A DNA stretch of 10,199 nucleotides, taken from positions 1-10,199 of the forward strand of contig PXDM01000228.1 of the NCBI GenBank assembly GCA_003565055.1. The letters run 5' to 3'. The notes below the pieces were generated by a model. That model was not told the origin of the DNA and searched no databases. It saw only the letters and a program-made list of their open reading frames with translations. The number at the start of each line of letters is the position of its first letter. Position 1 is the first letter of the stretch. Origin of the DNA: Paracoccaceae bacterium (GTDB taxonomy: Bacteria > Pseudomonadota > Alphaproteobacteria > Rhodobacterales > Rhodobacteraceae). Positions 5,403-10,199 of the stretch are shown in pieces. The position numbers and the translations under genes were made by a program.

Positions 5403-6572
5403 ATGACGCAAACACCCCTGACAATTCCCACGATTCTCGCCACGGTTCTGGCGACCGGAGCGCTGGCCAATACCGACGTGCCGATGGCCTATCTGGAGAT
5501 GGAAGTCGAACGCCCGCCGGTGCTGACCAATCTCGACCCCATCCCCGAGGATCTGGGCCGGATGGGCGCGCATCTGGGGCTTGCGGATAATGCCACGACC
5601 GGCGGCTTCATGGGCCATAACTACACGCTCAGCGATACCATCGTGCCCGTGGGCGCGGATTGGCTGGACGCTGCGCGCGACGTGCTCGCGCAGCACCGCA
5701 TCCTCATCGTCAATGCCCCCGCCGAGGCGCTTCTGGCGCTCGCCGATCTGCCCGAAGCCGAGGGCGCGCTGATCTTCAACGCCAGCGCCGAGGCCGAGAC
5801 ATTGCGCGAAGCCGACTGCCGCGCGAATGTGCTGCATACGATGCCAAGCTACGCCATGCGCGCGGATGCGCTGATGCAGTTTCTGGTGTCGCGGCGCTGG
5901 AGCGATCTGGTCATGATCACCGGCCAGCGCGAGGCCGATATGGCCTTCGCGCAGGCACTGCGCGATTCGGCGACAAAATTCGGCGCGCGGATCCGGGCCG
6001 AGCGTGAATGGGACATGTCCTCGGATATGCGGCGCAATATCGGGCAGGAATTTCCGGTCTTCACGCAGGATTTCCCCAGCCATCACGTGATGCTCGTCGC
6101 TGATGAAGCCGGGGATTTCGGCCCGTTTCTGGAATTCAACGCATGGGAGCCCCGCCCGGTCGCAGGCTCAAGCGGCGCGCGACCGGACGCATGGTCCGAC
6201 CGCGTGGAGGCTTACGGGGCGGCACAGTTGCAACTGCGTTTCAAGCGCATGGCCGACCGGACGATGGGCGCTGTGGATTACGCCGCATGGGCGGCAGTGC
6301 GCTCGGTGGGCGAAGCCGTGACGCGGCTCAACACCGGCGAGGCCGAGGCGATCCGCGCTTATCTGCTCGGCCCGGATTTCGAGCTTGCGGCCTTCAAGGG
6401 GGCCGCCATCACCTATCGCGACTGGAACGGCCAGATGCGCCAGCCGATGCCCGTGGCGACAGCCACAGCACTTGTCGCCATGACGCCCATGCCGGGCTTC
6501 CTGCATGAAACCAACACACTCGACACGCTGGGCCGCGACCGCCCTGAAACGGCCTGCACGGCCTTCAACTGA
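5403..6572 (+). CDS. pedA1: Periplasmic substrate-binding protein of PQQ-alcohol-dehydrogenase ABC system (PedA1-like)
   Basis: A 389-residue exported protein, first gene of the rightward operon. Residues 1 to about 23 (MTQTPLTIPTILATVLATGA, then LAN) form a signal peptide. The body resembles the type I periplasmic binding fold (Leu/Ile/Val type): alternating beta-alpha segments such as HRILIVNAPAEALLALADL, GALIFNASAEAETLRE, WSDLVMITGQREADMAFAQALRDSA and HHVMLVADEAGDFG, with a C-terminal segment AFKGAAITYRDWNGQMRQP. This layout and its neighbours match the binding-protein family of the PQQ-dependent alcohol dehydrogenase ABC system. ATG 5403 was taken because GGAGGAGG lies just before it; a TTG at 5376 would put that site inside the gene. 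Homologues (P. putida PedA1, Methylorubrum LutA) are tied to growth with lanthanides. The ligand here is inferred, not shown, and the name is by homology and gene order. Confidence 0.82.
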   Translation: MTQTPLTIPTILATVLATGALANTDVPMAYLEMEVERPPVLTNLDPIPEDLGRMGAHLGLADNATTGGFMGHNYTLSDTIVPVGADWLDAARDVLAQHRILIVNAPAEALLALADLPEAEGALIFNASAEAETLREADCRANVLHTMPSYAMRADALMQFLVSRRWSDLVMITGQREADMAFAQALRDSATKFGARIRAEREWDMSSDMRRNIGQEFPVFTQDFPSHHVMLVADEAGDFGPFLEFNAWEPRPVAGSSGARPDAWSDRVEAYGAAQLQLRFKRMADRTMGAVDYAAWAAVRSVGEAVTRLNTGEAEAIRAYLLGPDFELAAFKGAAITYRDWNGQMRQPMPVATATALVAMTPMPGFLHETNTLDTLGRDRPETACTAFN

Positions 6573-6584
6573 AAGGAACAGACC

Positions 6585-7559
6585 ATGATCCGCAACACTG
6601 TCTCCACACTTGCCCTGTCGGCCCTTCTGGCCGCGCCCGCCATGGCGCAGGAGGTCTGGATCTCGAATGAGCGTGATGCCACGGTCAGCATCATCGACGT
6701 GACAACCATGGAAGTGGTCGAGACGATCGAGGTCGGCGCACGCCCGCGCGGGATCATGTTCAGCCATGATCACAAGGTCGCCTATCTCTGTGCCTCCGAT
6801 GACAGCACGATTCAGGTGATCGACGTCGAAACCCGCGAGATCCTGCACAACCTGCCCTCGGGCGAAAACCCCGAGACCTTCGCGCTGCATCCTGACAACC
6901 GCCATATCTGGATTTCCAACGAAGATGACAACATCACCTCCGTGCTCGATGTCGAGGACCGCCGCATCGTCGCGCAGATCCCCGTCGGCGTGGAGCCCGA
7001 GGGCAAGGCGATCAACCACGCAGGCACCATCGCCATCACCACGGCGGAAACGACCAATATGGCGCATTGGATCGACACCGAGAGCTTCGAGATCTTCCAC
7101 AACTCGCTGGTCGGCTCGCGCCCGCGCCATGCCGAATTCACCACGGATGACAAGCGCCTCTTCGTCAGTGCCGAAATCGGCGGGGGCCTGCATGTCTTCG
7201 ACACCGAAACCCTGGAGGAAATCACCGAAATCCGCTTTGAGATCCCCGATATCCACCCCCATGACGTCCAGCCTGTGGGCTTCCGGCTGACCGAGGACAT
7301 GACCCGCGCCTATGTCGCGCTCGGCCCCGCCAACCGCGTGGCCGTGGTCGATATCGAGACATACGAGGTGCTGGGCTATCATCAGGTCGGCCGGCGCGTC
7401 TGGCATATGGCGATGTCGGATGATGAGACGAAACTCTTTACAACCAATGGCGTCTCCGGCGATGTTACGATCATTGATCTGGTTCGGGAGGAGCCTGTGA
7501 AAACCATCAAGGTCGGGCGGTTTCCCTGGGGGGCGGCCTATCGCCCTGCGGGGGGCTGA
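6585..7559 (+). CDS. pedA2: PQQ-catabolism-associated YVTN beta-propeller protein (PedA2-like)
   Basis: A 324-residue exported seven-bladed propeller. Signal peptide 1-21 ends AMA before Gln22. Repeats recur about every 42 residues with the pattern W/V-ISNERDATVSIIDV, VAYLCASDDSTIQVIDV, IWISNEDDNITSVLDV, TTAETTNMAHWID, LFVSAEIGGGLHVFD, AYVALGPANRVAVVDI and LFTTNGVSGDVTIID, each followed by a G-x-x-P-R/E-type turn; this is the YVTN/NHL-like repeat. The C-terminus KVGRFPWGAAYRP closes the ring. The family is known as the PQQ-dependent catabolism-associated beta-propeller protein and accompanies the same ABC genes. It starts 12 bp after the binding protein (AAAGGA site) and its stop overlaps the ATPase start (TGATG), so it is translationally coupled. 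The surface is strongly acidic, which would suit a metal- or cofactor-handling role, but that is speculation. Confidence 0.88.
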   Translation: MIRNTVSTLALSALLAAPAMAQEVWISNERDATVSIIDVTTMEVVETIEVGARPRGIMFSHDHKVAYLCASDDSTIQVIDVETREILHNLPSGENPETFALHPDNRHIWISNEDDNITSVLDVEDRRIVAQIPVGVEPEGKAINHAGTIAITTAETTNMAHWIDTESFEIFHNSLVGSRPRHAEFTTDDKRLFVSAEIGGGLHVFDTETLEEITEIRFEIPDIHPHDVQPVGFRLTEDMTRAYVALGPANRVAVVDIETYEVLGYHQVGRRVWHMAMSDDETKLFTTNGVSGDVTIIDLVREEPVKTIKVGRFPWGAAYRPAGG

Positions 7560-8281
7560 TGGACGCACTTGACGTCGCGGATCTGAGCTTTCGCTACGGT
7601 CGGAAGGAGGCGCTGAAAGGCGTCTCTTTCCGCGTGGTGCCCGGCGAATTCTGCGCGCTGCTTGGCCCCAATGGCGCGGGCAAATCGACGCTGTTTGCGC
7701 TGCTCACGCGGCTTTTCGTGGCCCGTCAGGGCAGGATCGCCGTGATGGGACAGGATTTACAGGCCGCGCCGCGCGCGGCCCTTGCGCAGATGGGGGTGGT
7801 GTTTCAGCAGATGACGCTCGATCTCGATCTCAGCGTGGCGCGCAATCTGGCCTATTTCGGCGCGCTGCATGGCCTGTCGCGGCGCGAGGCCGCGATGCGC
7901 GCGGCGGAAGTGCTCGACCGGCTCGACATGACGGAACGCGCGGGCGAGAAGGCGCGCAATCTCAATGGCGGGCATCGGCGGCGGCTGGAAATCGCGCGTG
8001 CGCTCATGCATCGCCCGCGCCTGCTGCTGCTCGACGAAGCCACTGTCGGGCTTGATGCGCGGGCGCGCGCCGCGATCACGGATCATGTCCACCGGCTCGC
8101 GCGCGATGACGGGCTGGCCGTGCTCTGGGCCACGCATCTGGTGGATGAGGTCACGCCCTCGGACACGGTCCTGATCCTGCATCGAGGCCAGATCCTGCAA
8201 CGCGGCCGCGCGGGCGAGATCGCGCCCGAACATGGTCTGGCCGCGCATTTCATGGCTCTGACCGAGGAGACGGCGGCATGA
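7559..8281 (+). CDS. pedB: ABC transporter ATP-binding subunit of PQQ-alcohol-dehydrogenase system (PedB-like)
   Basis: A 240-residue cytoplasmic ATPase that powers the permease encoded next. In order: Walker A GPNGAGKST (36-44), Q-loop VFQQ (81-84), signature LNGGHRRR (135-142), Walker B LLLLDEATVGLD (154-165, catalytic Glu160), and the switch His193 in WATHLVDE. The signature deviates from the common LSGGQ (Ser to Asn, Gln to His); I believe this form is usual in this subfamily, so it is probably functional. The domain resembles exporter-type ATPases of the CcmA/DrrA kind that pair with ABC-2 permeases. Its ATG overlaps the stop of the propeller gene by one base, and its stop overlaps the permease start (ATGA), showing coupled translation. 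The transported substrate is not evident from this subunit. Confidence 0.93.
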   Translation: MDALDVADLSFRYGRKEALKGVSFRVVPGEFCALLGPNGAGKSTLFALLTRLFVARQGRIAVMGQDLQAAPRAALAQMGVVFQQMTLDLDLSVARNLAYFGALHGLSRREAAMRAAEVLDRLDMTERAGEKARNLNGGHRRRLEIARALMHRPRLLLLDEATVGLDARARAAITDHVHRLARDDGLAVLWATHLVDEVTPSDTVLILHRGQILQRGRAGEIAPEHGLAAHFMALTEETAA

Positions 8282-9072
8282 CGCCCTATCTGCGCGCCCT
8301 GACCGCGATCCTCTGGCGCGAAGCGCTGCGCTTCATCACCCAGCGCGAGCGGTTTCTGGCCGCGCTCGTGCGCCCGCTGGTCTGGCTTCTGGTCTTCGCC
8401 GCAGGTTTCCGCGCGGCGCTCGGCCTCTCGATCATCCCGCCCTATCAGACCTATATCACCTACGAGGTATATATCATCCCCGGCCTCGTCGCGATGATCC
8501 TCTTGTTCAACGCGATGCAATCGGCGCTGAGCCTTGTCTATGACCGCGAAATGGGCTCGATGCGGCTCTTGCTGACCGCGCCGCTGCCGCGCTGGTGGCT
8601 GCTGTTTTGCAAATTGCTCGCGGGCGTGCTGGTCTCGATCCTGCAAGCCTATGCCTTCCTCGCGATTGCCTATGCCTATGGCATCAGACTGCCCCCGATG
8701 GGCTATCTCTGGGTGCTGCCCGCGCTTCTCGTCGCAGGGCTGATGCTGGGGGCCGTGGGGCTGTTTCTCGCCTCCACCATCCGGCAGCTGGAGAATTTCG
8801 CGGGCGTGATGAATTTCGTCATCTTCCCGGTGTTCTTCCTCTCGACCGCGCTCTATCCGCTCTGGCGGATGGCCGAATCCTCGACGCTGTTGCGCGACAT
8901 CTGCGCGCTCAACCCCTTCACCCATGCGGTCGAACTGATCCGCTTCGCGCTCTATCTGCGCCTCAACCTCGAAGCCCTGGGCTGGGTCACGCTGACGTTC
9001 GCCGTCTTCCTCGGCCTTGCCTTCTGGGGCTTCGACCCGGCCCGTGGGATCATGACCCGCAAGGCCCGATAA
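8278..9072 (+). CDS. pedC: ABC-2 type permease of PQQ-alcohol-dehydrogenase system (PedC-like)
   Basis: A 264-residue inner-membrane subunit with about six hydrophobic segments (near 30-50, 62-88, 108-134, 143-165, 176-195 and 237-253). Features of the ABC-2 family are visible: the amphipathic N-terminus WREALRFITQRERF, the coupling segment YDREMGSMRLLLTAPLPRWW (88-107), and LNPFTHAVELIRF before the last helix. It belongs with the PedC 'alcohol ABC transporter permease' family. ABC-2 permeases are mostly exporters, yet the operon begins with a binding protein, a mixture peculiar to this system; in P. putida the homologous transporter is needed for growth at low lanthanide. It overlaps the ATPase gene by four bases, and the Sel1-repeat gene follows 11 bp later. 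Confidence 0.92.
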   Translation: MTPYLRALTAILWREALRFITQRERFLAALVRPLVWLLVFAAGFRAALGLSIIPPYQTYITYEVYIIPGLVAMILLFNAMQSALSLVYDREMGSMRLLLTAPLPRWWLLFCKLLAGVLVSILQAYAFLAIAYAYGIRLPPMGYLWVLPALLVAGLMLGAVGLFLASTIRQLENFAGVMNFVIFPVFFLSTALYPLWRMAESSTLLRDICALNPFTHAVELIRFALYLRLNLEALGWVTLTFAVFLGLAFWGFDPARGIMTRKAR

Positions 9073-9083
9073 AGGAGATTCCC

Positions 9084-9638
9084 ATGCGCGCGCTTTTGCC
9101 TCTTTGCCTGCTCGCCCTGCCTGCCCTGCCCCTGCCCGCGATGGCCGAGGAGGAGGATTTCTCGCAATATGGCACCACCAACCCCGAAGAAATGACGCTG
9201 GAGCGGCTGGTCGAGCGCGCCCGGCGCGGGGATGTCGATATGATCGTCTGTGCCAATGGCTATCTCGCGACCAAGGCCGGGCGGCACGAACAGGCGCGCA
9301 TCATCTTCGAGGCCTGCGCGAATGCGGGCTGGACGCAGGCGATGACCTGGATGAGCCAGCTCGACCATAACGGGCTTGGCGCCGATGAAGACCCGGACCG
9401 CGCCACCGAATGGAGCCGCCGCGCGGGCGAAATGGGCGACGCGGTGGGGCTCTATAACCACGGCATCGACATGATCCGCGGGCGCGGCGTCGCGCAAGAC
9501 GTGGAGGCCGGGCGCGCGCTGGTCGACCGCGCAGCGGCTGACGGTCTGGGGATCGCGAAGCGGCTGCAAGCGGCGGAATATGACCTCGACGCGGTCACGC
9601 CGGATGCGGATGCCTGGAAATACGCGCCGCTCTTCTGA
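9084..9638 (+). CDS. Exported Sel1-repeat protein, last gene of the transporter operon
   Basis: A 184-residue exported protein with signal peptide 1-21 (AMA before Glu22). From about residue 37 it is all-helical with Sel1-like/TPR units: VCANGYLATKAGRHEQARIIF (55-75), GWTQAMTWMSQLDHNGLG with DPDRATEWSRRAGEMGDA (82-120), and GLYNHGIDMIRGRGVAQDVEAGRALVDRAAADG (122-154), which is the best Sel1 match. Two cysteines, Cys56 and Cys78, could form a disulfide. Sel1 repeats mediate protein-protein contacts; here it may be an assembly factor in the periplasm for the transporter or dehydrogenase. GGAG lies eight bases before its ATG, 11 bp after the permease, so it shares the operon. I do not recognise a named orthologue. 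Confidence 0.8.
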   Translation: MRALLPLCLLALPALPLPAMAEEEDFSQYGTTNPEEMTLERLVERARRGDVDMIVCANGYLATKAGRHEQARIIFEACANAGWTQAMTWMSQLDHNGLGADEDPDRATEWSRRAGEMGDAVGLYNHGIDMIRGRGVAQDVEAGRALVDRAAADGLGIAKRLQAAEYDLDAVTPDADAWKYAPLF

Positions 9639-9644
9639 CCGCGC

Positions 9645-10199
9645 TCAGCGCCCCTCGAAACGCGCTGGGCGTTTTTCGAGAAACGCCATGACGCCTTCTT
9701 GAAAATCGCGGGTCTTCCCGGCCTCGGACTGCAACTGCGCCTCAAGCGCGAGTTGCGTATTGAGCGGGTTCGACAGGCTCTTGCGCAGGGCATGGCGGAT
9801 GTTGCGATAGGCAATCGTCGGCCCATCGGCGAGCATACGCGCGCGCGCGTGCCATGCGGCCTCGAACTCCGCGTCGCCCACCGCTTCCCAGATCATGCCC
9901 CACTCGGCGGCCTGTTCGGCGCTGATCCGGTCGGCGAAGAGCATCGTCCCCATGGCGCGGGCAAAGCCGATCTGGCGCGGCAGGAACCACGTGCCGCCCG
10001 CATCGGGGATCAGCCCGATCCGGGTGAAAGCCTGAATGAAGCTCGCCGATTGCGCAGCGATCACCACATCCGCCGCCAGCGCCAGATTGGCCCCGGCCCC
10101 GGCTGCGGTGCCATTCACAGCGGCGATAACCGGCACTGGCGCGTCATAGATTGCGCGCAGCATGGGTTCGTATTCCTCGCGCAATGTGCGTTCCAGATC
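9645..10199 (-). CDS. paaG: PaaG-type 2-(1,2-epoxy-1,2-dihydrophenyl)acetyl-CoA isomerase (partial, N-terminus missing)
   Basis: The visible C-terminal 184 residues of a crotonase-fold enzyme; the frame stays open to the window end, so roughly 75-80 N-terminal residues are missing. PaaG converts ring-epoxidised phenylacetyl-CoA to the oxepin in aerobic phenylacetate breakdown. Seen in the sequence are the oxyanion-hole segment VNGTAAGAGANLALAAD, then FTRIGLIPDAGGTWFLPR containing the acidic residue equivalent to the catalytic Asp of PaaG, and EQAAEWGMIWEAV, a run nearly identical to my recollection of E. coli PaaG. The C-terminus FQEGVMAFLEKRPARFEGR fits the same family. A general enoyl-CoA hydratase is the alternative. 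It converges on the Sel1 gene with a 6-bp gap and belongs to another transcription unit entering from the right. Confidence 0.85.
   Translation of the reverse strand, partial: DLERTLREEYEPMLRAIYDAPVPVIAAVNGTAAGAGANLALAADVVIAAQSASFIQAFTRIGLIPDAGGTWFLPRQIGFARAMGTMLFADRISAEQAAEWGMIWEAVGDAEFEAAWHARARMLADGPTIAYRNIRHALRKSLSNPLNTQLALEAQLQSEAGKTRDFQEGVMAFLEKRPARFEGR
9647..9676 (+). terminator. Possible terminator of the rightward operon, inside the 3' end of the convergent gene
   Basis: AGCGCCC at 9647-9653 can pair with GGGCGTT at 9667-9673 (seven pairs, one G-U), followed by a T-run that spans 9672-9676. The loop is 13 nt and rather large. It begins 9 bp after the Sel1 gene stop on the plus strand and overlaps the last codons of the convergent isomerase gene. 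An alternative stem CAGCGC/GCGCTG (9646-9651, 9662-9667) competes, so the structure is uncertain. Confidence 0.35.

Noticed and set aside
6168..7568. Long minus-strand open frame of 466 codons
   Set aside because: It is antisense to the binding-protein and beta-propeller genes, both of which have signal peptides, ribosome sites and family matches.
8083..8925. Minus-strand open frame of 280 codons
   Set aside because: It is antisense to the ABC ATPase and permease and reads as Glu/Arg/Gln-rich low-complexity protein.
1..10199. Mobile elements, CRISPR arrays, tRNA or rRNA genes
   Set aside because: No transposase, regular repeat-spacer series, terminal inverted repeats or RNA gene signatures were found; the genes are tightly packed and uniform in composition.

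Overview
This is a GC-rich, densely coding window with the look of an alphaproteobacterium, most likely of the Rhodobacteraceae/Roseobacter type. That guess rests on codon use, acidic exported proteins and similarity to families I know; it was not checked by any search. All but two cluster genes (the ABC ATPase and permease) encode proteins with an N-terminal signal peptide, so most of the window is periplasmic and membrane biology.

Left of position 5271 everything reads on the minus strand. In transcription order there are two cupredoxin-fold exported proteins, a PedF-type cytochrome c-550, a MoxJ/XoxJ-like periplasmic binding protein, a PQQ-dependent alcohol dehydrogenase, and a NosR/NirI-type flavinylated membrane protein cut by the left edge. 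The dehydrogenase belongs to the ExaA/PedE/PedH/ExaF group. It carries the extra aspartate (Asp313, two residues after catalytic Asp311) that marks lanthanide-dependent rather than calcium-dependent enzymes.

Right of position 5403 five genes read on the plus strand as one tight operon: a Leu/Ile/Val-type substrate-binding protein, a YVTN beta-propeller protein, an ABC ATPase, an ABC-2 permease and a Sel1-repeat exported protein. The first four match, in content and order, the 'PQQ-dependent alcohol dehydrogenase system' ABC transporter (PedA1-A2-B-C of Pseudomonas putida, related to lut genes of Methylorubrum), which has been tied to lanthanide-dependent growth. A convergent gene at the right edge is a paaG-type isomerase of phenylacetyl-CoA catabolism, cut by the window end.

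Taken together the window looks like a lanthanide-dependent periplasmic alcohol-oxidation module: enzyme, electron acceptor, accessory binding proteins and a dedicated transporter, transcribed divergently from a 131-bp control region. A 9-base element, ATGGTC[G/T][A/T]A, occurs six times, in three gaps (before the dehydrogenase, before the cytochrome, and in the divergent region), and I found it nowhere else by eye. The shared element suggests one regulator controls the whole module. The least familiar parts are this operator, the two cupredoxin-fold proteins with incomplete copper ligand sets, the helical tail on the cytochrome, and the flavinylated NosR-like neighbour.
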